Shown here piece by piece: positions 26,401 through 34,502 of a stretch of 64,000 bases of DNA. A model generated the notes under the pieces. That model made no database searches. It worked only from the letters and a program-made list of their open reading frames with translations, and was not told the DNA's origin. A program made the translations under genes and the position numbers. The DNA comes from Candidatus Gastranaerophilales bacterium (GTDB taxonomy: Bacteria; Cyanobacteriota; Vampirovibrionia; Gastranaerophilales; Gastranaerophilaceae), in NCBI GenBank assembly GCA_944323425.1, contig CALUSL010000005.1:1-64000 (forward strand), given 5' to 3'. How positions within the stretch are numbered: position 1 is the first letter of the stretch; every line of letters begins with the position of its first letter.

Positions 26401-27212
26401 GACAGCCTGCGTTTCGGCTTATTCTGGGACTTTTAAAATTTGTACATTCGCCCTGGGACAATTCCAATGTCCTTAATATTATAGATATACTCATAGAACA
26501 GCGGCTTTTACGGCTTGGGCGCAATGACAGATGTTTTGTTGAAACATTGAAAAAGCCTTTTATTTCATCAGACTCTGATTCTTTTGAGTCAGAGGCACTT
26601 ACACAGCTCCACTGGGATTTGAACTACTGGCTGGAGTCATCGGAGCTTAGTGCGGACGAGTTTGCAATAAAGGCGGGCATGTATTATTACAACTCTGATA
26701 TTGAAATTTCAAACGTTTATATGATTTCAATTTTTATTAAAAAATTGTCTAATCAGTATAAGCATGAACTTGTTGAGAAGCTTGAAGAACTCTCGAAAAG
26801 AGCTGCATCCGGCAGGTTTAAATTTTTCGGAAATGAAAACGAAAAATCTTATGATGAGAGAGGCAAAATTATGCTTATGACCTATCATAAATCTAAAGGT
26901 GACGAATTCGATTACGTATTTATCCCGCAGCTAACAGAGGACGTTTTACCTATGAGGGCGGAAAATGTTAAGGTCAAGGCACAGGAAAGATTTATGGAAA
27001 GCATAAAAGCGCTGAATTCGGAGTATACTAAAAAAAACGAACAAGAACTAAAAAAGAACATACTCGAAGAAAACATGAGACTGCTTTATGTCGCAATTAC
27101 GAGAGCAAAACGCGGCCTTTATATAACCTGTGCCGGCAAGTATAAAAAATTCTCAAAAATTAAAGAAACGAAACCGTCTGCTTTTTTTGATATTACACCG
27201 GTGTTGAGATAA
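23412..27212 (+). CDS. AddB/AddA-like fused double SF1 helicase
   Basis: This 1266-residue protein holds two UvrD-like modules. The first (about 1-580) begins LLTGSSRTKR where a Walker A would be, with LIVDDADE instead of DExQD: an inactive helicase as in AddB. The second (about 615-1266) has every motif: SAVPGAGKTT (K644), TYMDSAARNFKERI, STIHGLAL, EDEAQD (825-830), CGDINQSI, TYHKSKGDEFDYVF and LLYVAITRAK (1224-1233). It therefore looks like AddB and AddA cores fused in one chain without their nuclease domains. The nuclease follows 12 bases downstream as a separate gene. Likely role: double-strand-break end processing for RecA. Translation probably starts leaderless at 23412. Confidence 0.8.
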   Translation: MLLTGSSRTKRSEILAEKYIELVQNGIPAPQILVLVANRHKKQLFTERIKQALPVLENPKIYTFFGLVYNTIKLDWPDIENRITSGNACIIPNLTGLEISQFLFKKCMKNAGFLDYNSKINLLHQLFRRYSLIVQNNLSDEDVKERSMLLKESFAEDAKNAIDSFKRLTLKYRAFDYIRQCAIFGSIKEKSSFLKNIKYLIVDDADEITNAEFNFLKFLKPSLDGWCVGMDEYGVSRAGFLCGDFSMPDRVKELFCDEIIKLDDMPVSSVKVSHIAYSKYIEMIKSAFEQAADLVNKNGLHAQDISIAVPETNSAVKFFASEIFNSKKIKYQIFSGSEKLAQNRIVKNILTVLKLAHPDFCDKISPLELRGVLHSILGVPLKDTMPVLSAFRTCGILKPVFENEVYNTSLEALCAVIKKLQEENMPLSVQAETIFDELVNTEDTVIVNKVNFLIKQIRDFETVFEEDALDVNFQRDIIIQLENTIVSENPSDSPVVEPDSLCIATAQKLIDLNIKSRYQFWIDISGEGWTREDTGTIYNSWVFQPFWKKDSFTFEDNFELSHEKTKRVLRKLSLLSDEKIYAYSSLFDINGLENTGGILDFLDFEREEKTERASFNFVPRDDQKPVLAYNGGKLAVSAVPGAGKTTILLALVIKLIRQGVNPENIFVLTYMDSAARNFKERIKDVCPDSDSLPNISTIHGLALRILKENSNFTKIGLSSDFDVCDDNERQRILREAITFLGLNHDDYDRFEKAISALKLSGAKKLIQPKFKEIKDFLSLFKIYNASLKARNMIDYDDMLRLAVVLLEKNSDIRAHYQKICRYIIEDEAQDSSKVQQNLLNILSGVHGNLIRCGDINQSITTTFTNADMQGFRDFVEKNPCVKMECSQRCAKDIYALANRLVTETQNFSDVAGAFYQTLMKPVEGKNPVSVNAVETEIFDDFNDERAYIISKIREIYKKDKNADVAILLRSNFQIEEYSRFLANSGFDVVTRSDSLDRQPAFRLILGLLKFVHSPWDNSNVLNIIDILIEQRLLRLGRNDRCFVETLKKPFISSDSDSFESEALTQLHWDLNYWLESSELSADEFAIKAGMYYYNSDIEISNVYMISIFIKKLSNQYKHELVEKLEELSKRAASGRFKFFGNENEKSYDERGKIMLMTYHKSKGDEFDYVFIPQLTEDVLPMRAENVKVKAQERFMESIKALNSEYTKKNEQELKKNILEENMRLLYVAITRAKRGLYITCAGKYKKFSKIKETKPSAFFDITPVLR

Positions 27213-27224
27213 AAGGAGAAGTTT

Positions 27225-27884
27225 GTGGAAAAGACATACACTATAAATATGCTGAAAACTTTTGAGGATTGCCCTCAAAGATACAAATTTATGTATGTGG
27301 ATAATTTGAGATTTCCGGAGCAAAAATCTTCGAAAACAGACACCGGCGTGAAAATACACTCTCTGATTAATTACTATCTCAACGGAAAAGATGTATCGAA
27401 AATGGTTGTACAGCTTGATAAAAGCGACAAGCTCCTTTGGCACAATTTTTTGAATTCTCCTGTTTTAAAATATCATTTTCTGGAGAGCGAATATGCTTTT
27501 GACGTAAAATTCGGTGCCAGCAGGCTTACAGGCAGAATAGATGCGCTTTTTGAGTCAGAGGGTGAATATATTATTGTGGACTGGAAAACCGGTGAAATTT
27601 CCGATGAAAATGAACGTTTTCAAACAATGTTCTACCTCTGTTCGCTTTATGAGGTATACAAACAGAAACATGTGCCCGTGACTTATGATTCTTTTTCTCT
27701 CAGATATGTGCTTTTAAACACAGGGACGAACATACGCATAGCTTTTAGCGAAGAACTTTTTATGCAATATAGAAATAAAATTCTCGGACTTATTGACAAA
27801 ATAGAAAACGGCGAAAACTATTTTTGCTACAAGAGTGCAAAATGTAAGAATTGCAAATATTTGAAACTGTGTCCGTATTTGTAA
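27225..27884 (+). CDS. RecB/Cas4/AddB-like PD-(D/E)XK nuclease with Fe-S cysteines
   Basis: This 219-residue nuclease has H45, GRID (D106), VDWK (D119, K121) and Q133-x3-Y, the PD-(D/E)XK order of RecB-family nucleases. Cysteine C16 and C207-x2-C210-x5-C216 match the four cysteines of the 4Fe-4S cluster in AddB and Cas4. It starts at GTG 27225, 8 bases after AAGGAG, directly behind the fused helicase. The pair reads as a split AddAB-like end-resection complex. With no cas genes in sight, a Cas4 role is unlikely. Confidence 0.85.
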   Translation: MEKTYTINMLKTFEDCPQRYKFMYVDNLRFPEQKSSKTDTGVKIHSLINYYLNGKDVSKMVVQLDKSDKLLWHNFLNSPVLKYHFLESEYAFDVKFGASRLTGRIDALFESEGEYIIVDWKTGEISDENERFQTMFYLCSLYEVYKQKHVPVTYDSFSLRYVLLNTGTNIRIAFSEELFMQYRNKILGLIDKIENGENYFCYKSAKCKNCKYLKLCPYL

Positions 27885-28033
27885 AAATTGTTTTTCCATG
27901 CTTTTTGCTTTTTTCGTCTGAATAGCGCACCGGACTTGATATTTGATTATAAAAATTGTTTGTACTAAAATTAATACCACACAGATAGCTTTAGACAAAC
28001 ATTAGTACGAAAATATCAGGGGAAAGAGCGGAT

Positions 28034-29821
28034 ATGAAGATGCAAACATCAATGAAAACACATTATAACGAAGAATTGACAATAAAAGATATTGACAAAA
28101 CGGTTACTCTTGCCGGTTGGGTTTCTGCGGTAAGAGACCTCGGCGGAATTATTTTTGTTGAATTACGTGACCGTACGGGGCTTTTTCAGGTTGTAGCAGA
28201 CCCGCAGATTAATCCTGACGTTCATGCTGTTTTTTCAAAATTGAAAGATGAATATGTAATCCAAATTACGGGCAAAATTACTAAAAGACCGCCAGAAACT
28301 TACAACCCTGCGCTTGCAACCGGCGAGATTGAAATTTATCCGTCGGATGTCCACGTAATTTCAGAGGCTAAACTTCTGCCTTTTGAACTCGCAAGCGACG
28401 ATACGAAAGAAGAATTGAGACTGAAATACAGATATCTGGATATCAGACGTCCGCAGATGCTCAACAATCTCAAATTGCGCCACAATATCGTGACTGCAAT
28501 CAGAAATTATCTGAACGGGCTTGATTTTACGGAAGTCGAAACACCTATTCTCATCAACACTACACCGGAAGGTGCAAGAGATTTTCTGGTACCGAGCCGT
28601 GTTCAGGAGGGTAAATTCTTTGCGCTTCCGCAGTCTCCGCAAATTTTTAAACAGCTTTTAATGGTCGGCGGACTCGAAAAGTATTATCAGATTGCGAAAT
28701 GCTTCCGTGATGAGGACCTTCGTGCGGATAGACAACCTGAATTTACACAGGTTGATATTGAAATGTCTTTTGTAAATCAGGAAGATATCATAAACCTTAC
28801 GGAAGGATTGATTGTTGAAGCATTTAAACAGGCAGGCGTCGAAGTCAAACCTCCGTTCAAAAGAATCAGCTGGCAGGAAGCAATGGACAGATTCGGCTCT
28901 GACAAACCTGATGCACGTTTCGGGCTTGAACTGTTCGACATTGGCGATATAATGATGGAATCTACATTTGAGCCGATTAAAGAAACTCTTAAAAACGGCG
29001 GTATTGCTAAAGCCATAAAAATTCCTGGTATTGCCGGATATTCAAGAAAAGAAATGGATGATATAAGAAGTCTTGCCATTTCTTACGGTGCAAAAGGTAT
29101 TGCCTGGCTGACATTTATGGAAGACGGCACTGTAAAATCACCTGTGCTCAAATTCTTGACAGAAGAACAGATAAAGCAGCTTCAGGACAGGGCTGATGCA
29201 AAACCCGGTGATGTTGTATTCTTTGTTGCTGATAATCCGAAAACAACATACGATGTTATGGGCAGATTCAGACTTTTCTTCGGCAACAAACTCAATCTTA
29301 TCGACGAAAACAGCCACGCACTTCTCTGGGTTGTTGATTTCCCGATGTTTGAGTACAGTCAGGAGTTTGATAGAATTATGGCAATGCACCATCCGTTCAC
29401 TTCTCCGAACCTTGAGGATGTAGATAAGATGAAAACGGATCCGCTCAAAGTCCGCTCTGTCGCATATGATATTGTATACAACGGAACAGAACTGGGCGGC
29501 GGCAGCGTCAGAATCCACTCAACAGAAGTTCAGAAAAAAGTTTTTGAAGCTCTCGGACTTAGCGAAGAAGAAACTCAGACAAAATTCGGCTTTATGCTGC
29601 AGGCATTCCAGTATGGAACTCCTCCGCATGCCGGACTTGCTATCGGTTTGGACAGACTTGTTGCTCTGCTTGCAAAACAGACTTCTATCAGAGAAGTTAT
29701 TGCATTCCCGAAAAACTCTGCTGCTAAATGCCTCATGACGAATGCACCGACTTATGCTTCAGAAGAGCAGCTTATGGAACTTCATTTAAAATCAACGGTA
29801 AAACATGAAGTTAAACACTAA
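28034..29821 (+). CDS. aspS: Aspartyl-tRNA synthetase
   Basis: This 595-residue class II synthetase has the bacterial layout: N-terminal anticodon-binding OB fold (TLAGWVSAVRDLGG), motif 2 (CFRDEDLRADRQPEFTQ), the bacterial GAD insertion (about 280-420) and motif 3 (GLAIGLDRLVALL). With gatA in the window it may also charge tRNA-Asn for amidation; that is inferred. Its end overlaps the Nudix gene. Confidence 0.95.
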   Translation: MKMQTSMKTHYNEELTIKDIDKTVTLAGWVSAVRDLGGIIFVELRDRTGLFQVVADPQINPDVHAVFSKLKDEYVIQITGKITKRPPETYNPALATGEIEIYPSDVHVISEAKLLPFELASDDTKEELRLKYRYLDIRRPQMLNNLKLRHNIVTAIRNYLNGLDFTEVETPILINTTPEGARDFLVPSRVQEGKFFALPQSPQIFKQLLMVGGLEKYYQIAKCFRDEDLRADRQPEFTQVDIEMSFVNQEDIINLTEGLIVEAFKQAGVEVKPPFKRISWQEAMDRFGSDKPDARFGLELFDIGDIMMESTFEPIKETLKNGGIAKAIKIPGIAGYSRKEMDDIRSLAISYGAKGIAWLTFMEDGTVKSPVLKFLTEEQIKQLQDRADAKPGDVVFFVADNPKTTYDVMGRFRLFFGNKLNLIDENSHALLWVVDFPMFEYSQEFDRIMAMHHPFTSPNLEDVDKMKTDPLKVRSVAYDIVYNGTELGGGSVRIHSTEVQKKVFEALGLSEEETQTKFGFMLQAFQYGTPPHAGLAIGLDRLVALLAKQTSIREVIAFPKNSAAKCLMTNAPTYASEEQLMELHLKSTVKHEVKH

Positions 29822-30347
29822 TATGGATAAATATACGGAAAAAACACTTTCATCCCAGCAGGTTTATCACGGCAGAATATTTGACGTGCTGAAAGACGAG
29901 GTTATGCTCTCTGACGGTCTGAAACGTCCTAGAGATGTAATTGTTCATCCGGGTGGGGTTGTTATTGCAGCGCTTGACGGTGAGGACATACTGCTCGTGC
30001 GTCAGTACAGATATCCGGTGAAACAGGCTGAACTCGAACTTCCGGCGGGCAGGCTGGAACTCGGCGAGGATCCTTTTGCAGCTGCGAAGAGAGAACTGCT
30101 TGAAGAAACAGGTTATGAAGCAGAAGAGTGGAAATCTCTTGGTTTTGTTTTTACGACTCCGGGTATATGCACTGAAAAACTTTATCTTTTCAGGGCTCAG
30201 AAACTCAGCTTTGTTAAACAACAGCCTGATGAAGGGGAAATTATAGACTATATGAAATACAAAATTTCTGATGTTATAAGAATGATTAAAGAAGGCGAAA
30301 TTAACGACGCAAAAACAATCTGCGCTTTGATGAGAGTTTTGCACTAA
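29805..30347 (+). CDS. Nudix hydrolase, ADP-ribose pyrophosphatase type
   Basis: This 180-residue protein has a full Nudix box, GRLELGEDPFAAAKRELLEE (about 85-104), behind the ELPAG segment typical of ADP-ribose pyrophosphatases. It should hydrolyse ADP-ribose or a similar nucleoside diphosphate derivative. The ATG at 29805 overlaps the last 17 bases of aspS; ATG 29823, just past the aspS stop, is equally possible. Neither has a strong ribosome site, which suggests coupled translation. Confidence 0.85.
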   Translation: MKLNTNMDKYTEKTLSSQQVYHGRIFDVLKDEVMLSDGLKRPRDVIVHPGGVVIAALDGEDILLVRQYRYPVKQAELELPAGRLELGEDPFAAAKRELLEETGYEAEEWKSLGFVFTTPGICTEKLYLFRAQKLSFVKQQPDEGEIIDYMKYKISDVIRMIKEGEINDAKTICALMRVLH

Positions 30348-30489
30348 CTATAGAACTCATGAAAAGCTGGCTCTGCTTCTGTTTTATTTGCTATATTAAG
30401 TTTTGTAACACGCATTGCTCAAAATAGTCAATTATTTTCTATGTATATACTTTATATATGTAAGAGGACTAAAAATAAGAGATGAGATT

Positions 30490-31053
30490 ATGGGTAAAGC
30501 AGGATTACAACAATTTCAACAAACACAGCAGCAATATAGTCTCGCAAATCTGAGAAATCCTGGCTGGGGCAGCCACGTGACGGTTCCAGGTCAGTCTTTC
30601 TGTCAGACAACACCGCAAAATTCTATGTACGGTAATATCTGGAACCAGATGCCGTATTATAATCAATCACCTCTATACTGCAATGTTAATTATGCAGCAC
30701 TTGGCGGTTACAGCAATGGATGTAATAATATTTTCGGTATAAACTACGGATACAATATGTACGGAATGAATCAAAACACCTGGAATAGCTACAATAATGC
30801 AATGTCCAGCGGTTATAATCTTAATACCGCTCAAAATAAAATTGGAACAGCCATGACCTGGGTAAACGGCATCGGCTGTATTGCTGAAGGTATAACAAAT
30901 ACAATGGGTTCAGTCGCAAATCTGTTCTCAAATCTTGGCGGATTTACATCGGTAACAACAGAAACTCCGTTCAATGTTGTCGGTGGTGCAACTGAAGGTG
31001 TAACCAACGGCGTAAAAAAATTAGGTAATTTCTTTAGCGGACTATTTAGCTAA
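30490..31053 (+). CDS. Asn/Tyr/Gly/Gln-rich low-complexity protein
   Basis: This 187-residue protein of unknown function has a Gln-rich start (QQFQQTQQQY), a long central part dominated by N, Y, G and M (about 45-115), and a C-terminal part with small hydrophobic repeats (GITNTMGSVANLFSN). Composition is prion- or adhesin-like, but there is no clear signal peptide. ATG 30490 has a GAGAT site; an upstream TTG would add an implausible AT-rich segment. Its stop codon directly abuts the stop of the opposite gene at 31054. Confidence 0.6.
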   Translation: MGKAGLQQFQQTQQQYSLANLRNPGWGSHVTVPGQSFCQTTPQNSMYGNIWNQMPYYNQSPLYCNVNYAALGGYSNGCNNIFGINYGYNMYGMNQNTWNSYNNAMSSGYNLNTAQNKIGTAMTWVNGIGCIAEGITNTMGSVANLFSNLGGFTSVTTETPFNVVGGATEGVTNGVKKLGNFFSGLFS

Positions 31054-31953
31054 TTATTGCATAACAGGTAAATTTTCAATAAGCTGAATATCGGCAGATG
31101 TATCGCCGATATTTTGCTGTGTTATAGGAATGTTTATCTCTGAGTTATTAAAGTTCTCTTGTGCCGAGCTGGTTCTTTGCTTTTTACCTTCCAGTCCCAT
31201 AGCTGCAAGTGATGCACTTGCCATCCTAACATATCCTTCATTGCCCTGTGCCTGTGCTTCATTAAGCAAATCTGCATAAGCTGTGGTTACAAGAGAAGAG
31301 TATTTTTTGTACTCAATTGTTTCCGGATGACGTCCATAGTCCCTTATATAGTTGTTATAAGCTTGCTGAAAAATAGCTGCTCGTTTGTCAAGTATTTTTA
31401 AATCACTCTTATCGCAGTTATACGCATTGTTTATGTATATTTGGGCTTTTTGGAGATAATAATCCTCCTGAAGTTTCTCTGCATTTAAAGCTCGTGCATA
31501 CCAGTAGCTTTTTTCGTTTATATAAGAATAATGGACAGATTCATAGCTTTTTTCTGCTTTTTCAAATTCACCCATTTTTGTCTGGCAGAGCGCAATATAG
31601 TACATATCTATTGGTTGATTTGGCTTGATTTTTAGGGCTTCTTGAAACATTGCAACAGCTTTATCGTAAGCACGGTTGTTATAGTAATTTATTGCGTACT
31701 GATGAATCTGTGCGTATGAAGTTCCTGTCTGTACTGACGGAATATTTTGTGCAGCCGGCTGACTTGTGGTTGCAGCATTTGTTGCTGTATTTTCTGTATA
31801 TTCTTGCTGGACTGCAGGATGCTCTTTTAGAACATCATTCGGATTATGATATTTTTCTGGATTTTCAATTATAAAAAAAGGCATGCTCAGCAAAAAAAGT
31901 AGAACAAAGCCCACAATAATTGAAGCTTTAATAATTTTGTCTTTATTATACAT
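31054..31953 (-). CDS. Membrane-anchored TPR protein
   Basis: This 299-residue protein has a transmembrane helix at about 9-28, a Thr/Ala/Gln-rich linker, and TPR units (AINYYNNRAYDKAVAMFQEALKI at about 87-110, then YYIALCQTKMGEFEKAEKSY). It is probably inner-membrane anchored with the repeats in the periplasm. No partner is evident. It ends back-to-back with the gene at 30490 (TAA-TTA at 31051-31056, no terminator). Confidence 0.7.
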   Translation of the reverse strand: MYNKDKIIKASIIVGFVLLFLLSMPFFIIENPEKYHNPNDVLKEHPAVQQEYTENTATNAATTSQPAAQNIPSVQTGTSYAQIHQYAINYYNNRAYDKAVAMFQEALKIKPNQPIDMYYIALCQTKMGEFEKAEKSYESVHYSYINEKSYWYARALNAEKLQEDYYLQKAQIYINNAYNCDKSDLKILDKRAAIFQQAYNNYIRDYGRHPETIEYKKYSSLVTTAYADLLNEAQAQGNEGYVRMASASLAAMGLEGKKQRTSSAQENFNNSEINIPITQQNIGDTSADIQLIENLPVMQ

Positions 31954-32021
31954 AATTTCTCCTCACTCAATGCACAATATTATAATATAAAATTAAGAAC
32001 TCGACCATATTCTTTCTTCTG

Positions 32022-32042
32022 TACAAAAATCATATTTTTGTA
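32022..32042 (+). promoter_or_regulatory. Palindromic operator over the leuC promoter
   Basis: TACAAAAAT (32022-32030) and ATTTTTGTA (32034-32042) form a perfect inverted repeat with a 3-base spacer. Its right edge runs into a TATAAA -10 box (32041-32046). A near-identical 21-base palindrome, also ending in the -10 box, lies at 52579-52599. Confidence 0.6.
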
Positions 32043-32096
32043 TAAAATTAAACAATACAATACCGGAATGTACCGGAAAACAGGGAGGAAAAGAAT

Positions 32097-33362
32097 ATGC
32101 CACGACCGATGACAATTACGGAAAAAATATTTGCGGCACATGCGGGACTCGATGAGGTTAAGGCCGGCGACCTTATTACAGCAAAGGTCGATGTTACTCT
32201 GGCTAACGATATAACAGGACCGGTCGCTATCAAAGAATTTAGAAAAATCGGCGTGGATAAAGTTTTTGATAAAGAGCGTGTAATGTTCGTTCCTGATCAT
32301 TTTGTTCCCAATAAAGATATTAAATCCGCTGAACAGGTTAAAATGATTAGAGAATTTGCGCGAGAACAGGGGCTCACGAATTTTTTTGAAGTAGGAAGAA
32401 TGGGGATTGAGCATGCTCTTTTGCCGGAAAAGGGGCTTGTCACTGCAGGCGACCTCGTGATAGGTGCTGACTCCCATACCTGTACATACGGTGCACTCGG
32501 CGCTTTTTCTACCGGTGTGGGTTCAACTGACCTCGCCTGTGCAATGGCTTCCGGTGAAACATGGTTTAAGGTTCCGTCTGCAATAAAAGTTGAATACTCG
32601 GGAAAATTAAATAAATGGGTCAGCGCAAAAGATCTGGTTCTGCATTTGATAGGTGACATAGGCGTTGACGGTGCGCTTTATAAAACGATTGAAGTGGGCG
32701 GCAACGTAATCGAAGAAATGGATATGGACGGCAGGTTTACCTTCTGCAACATGGCTATCGAGGCAGGCGGAAAAAACGGAATTATTGTTCCTGATAAAAT
32801 TACCGAAGAATATCTGAAAAACCGTTCTGTAAGAACGCCGAAGTTCTATACATCAGACGCTGATGCAAGCTATGAACGTGTTATAAAATATGATGTTTCT
32901 GAAATAGAACTGACTGTTGCATTCCCTCATCTTCCGGAAAATACAAAACCGATTTCTCAGGTTGGTGATATAAAAATTGATCAGTCTGTTATAGGCAGCT
33001 GTACAAACGGAAGACTTTCGGACTTGAAAATAACAGCTGAAATACTTAAGGGCAGAAAGGTTCATCCTGACGTTAGACTGATTGTTTTCCCCGGAACACA
33101 GAAAATATATCTCGACGCAATAGAAAAAGGCTATGTCCAGACAATAGTAGAAGCCGGCGGTGCTGTATCCACTCCGACTTGCGGTCCATGTCTCGGCGGT
33201 CATGCAGGAATTCTCGCTGCAGGAGAGAGGGCAATTTCTACAACTAACAGAAATTTTGTCGGTCGAATGGGACACGTTGACAGCGAAGTGTATCTTGCTT
33301 CTCCTGCTGTTGCTGCAGCAAGTGCAGTGACCGGAAAAATTTCTTCTCCGGAAGAATTATAA
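32097..33362 (+). CDS. leuC: 3-isopropylmalate dehydratase large subunit
   Basis: This 421-residue aconitase-family protein carries the Fe-S cluster ligands in IGSCTNGR and CGPCLGG and belongs to the short LeuC/homoaconitase group that pairs with small LeuD proteins like that at 5845. A strong AGGGAGG site precedes the ATG. It should isomerise 2- to 3-isopropylmalate; a related substrate cannot be excluded. It is followed by asd, but a TATAAT near 33415 suggests asd has its own promoter. Confidence 0.92.
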   Translation: MPRPMTITEKIFAAHAGLDEVKAGDLITAKVDVTLANDITGPVAIKEFRKIGVDKVFDKERVMFVPDHFVPNKDIKSAEQVKMIREFAREQGLTNFFEVGRMGIEHALLPEKGLVTAGDLVIGADSHTCTYGALGAFSTGVGSTDLACAMASGETWFKVPSAIKVEYSGKLNKWVSAKDLVLHLIGDIGVDGALYKTIEVGGNVIEEMDMDGRFTFCNMAIEAGGKNGIIVPDKITEEYLKNRSVRTPKFYTSDADASYERVIKYDVSEIELTVAFPHLPENTKPISQVGDIKIDQSVIGSCTNGRLSDLKITAEILKGRKVHPDVRLIVFPGTQKIYLDAIEKGYVQTIVEAGGAVSTPTCGPCLGGHAGILAAGERAISTTNRNFVGRMGHVDSEVYLASPAVAAASAVTGKISSPEEL

Positions 33363-33458
33363 ATACGCCTAATATTTTGATTCTTTAATCTTACGCTCTG
33401 ACATTTTTTTGTATTATAATTAACTATGTTAAATATAAATTGAATTGAGGAACGGAAG

Positions 33459-34475
33459 ATGAGAAAACCGAATATTGCAGTTCTTGGTGCAACAGGGGTA
33501 GTTGGCAGAGAAATTTTGAAAATCCTTTCAGAGGATAAAGTGCCTTATAATGAAATAAAATTTCTTGCGAGTTCAAAAAGTGCCGGTAAAAAAACAAAAT
33601 TTGACGGCAAAGACTACACAATCATCGAGGCAACACCCGAAGCTTTTGAGGGTGTCAATATTGTACTTGCGTCAGCAGGCGGTTCAACATCACTAAAATT
33701 AGCGCCGGAAGCGGTAAAACGCGGCGCTGTCTATATAGACAACTCCAGTGCCTTCCGTATGGATAAGGACGTACCGCTTGTAATAGCAGGTGTAAACGAT
33801 GATGATTTGAAAAAACACCATGGTATTATTGCGAATCCGAACTGTTCAACATCTCAGCTTATGCTGGTTTTGAAACCGCTTCATGACTATGCAAAAATTA
33901 AAAGAATGGTAGTAAGTACTTATCAGGCTGTTTCAGGTGCAGGTCTTGCTGCTATAAATGAACTTAGACAAAATACAATTGCGGAAAATGAAGGAAAAAG
34001 TTTTGAGAACGTTAAGTTTAAAAAGCCAATTGCGTACAATGTTATTCCGCAGATTGATGTATTTTGTGATAACGGATATACAAAAGAAGAAATGAAAGTC
34101 ACAAATGAAACGAAAAAAATTCTTCATCTTGATGACGATACAAGAATTGCCTGCACAGCAGTTCGTGTTCCTGTATTCCACGGGCACTCTGAAGCTGTGA
34201 ACATAGAATTCGAAAAAGAAATTACACCTGAAAAAGCTAGAGAAATTCTTGAGAACGCATGGGGTGTAGAAGTTGTTGATGATATAGAAAATTATGTCTA
34301 TCCGACACCGAGAGATGCTGCAGGAAAAAATCCTGTGTATGTTGGAAGAATCAGAAAGGATCTGGTGTTCGACAACGGTATTGCACTCTGGTGCGTCGCT
34401 GACAATATCAGAATAGGTGCAGCCCTCAACACTGTAAGACTTGCTGAAAAAGTTATAGAAATGCAATTGTTTTAA
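33459..34475 (+). CDS. asd: Aspartate-semialdehyde dehydrogenase
   Basis: This 338-residue protein has the NADP fold (AVLGATGVVGREIL, 7-20), the catalytic cysteine C129 in NPNCSTSQL and the substrate segment RVPVFHGHSE. It makes aspartate semialdehyde for lysine/diaminopimelate, threonine and methionine. GAGGAA precedes the ATG. queA follows 27 bases downstream, so a two-gene transcript is likely. Confidence 0.95.
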   Translation: MRKPNIAVLGATGVVGREILKILSEDKVPYNEIKFLASSKSAGKKTKFDGKDYTIIEATPEAFEGVNIVLASAGGSTSLKLAPEAVKRGAVYIDNSSAFRMDKDVPLVIAGVNDDDLKKHHGIIANPNCSTSQLMLVLKPLHDYAKIKRMVVSTYQAVSGAGLAAINELRQNTIAENEGKSFENVKFKKPIAYNVIPQIDVFCDNGYTKEEMKVTNETKKILHLDDDTRIACTAVRVPVFHGHSEAVNIEFEKEITPEKAREILENAWGVEVVDDIENYVYPTPRDAAGKNPVYVGRIRKDLVFDNGIALWCVADNIRIGAALNTVRLAEKVIEMQLF

Positions 34476-34502
34476 TGCGGTAGTTGCCGCCGGAGTCCGA
34501 AA

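Noticed and set aside
27225-27884. Cas4 nuclease as sign of a CRISPR system
   Set aside because: No cas genes or repeat arrays occur and the gene is coupled to the fused helicase, so an AddB-like role fits better.
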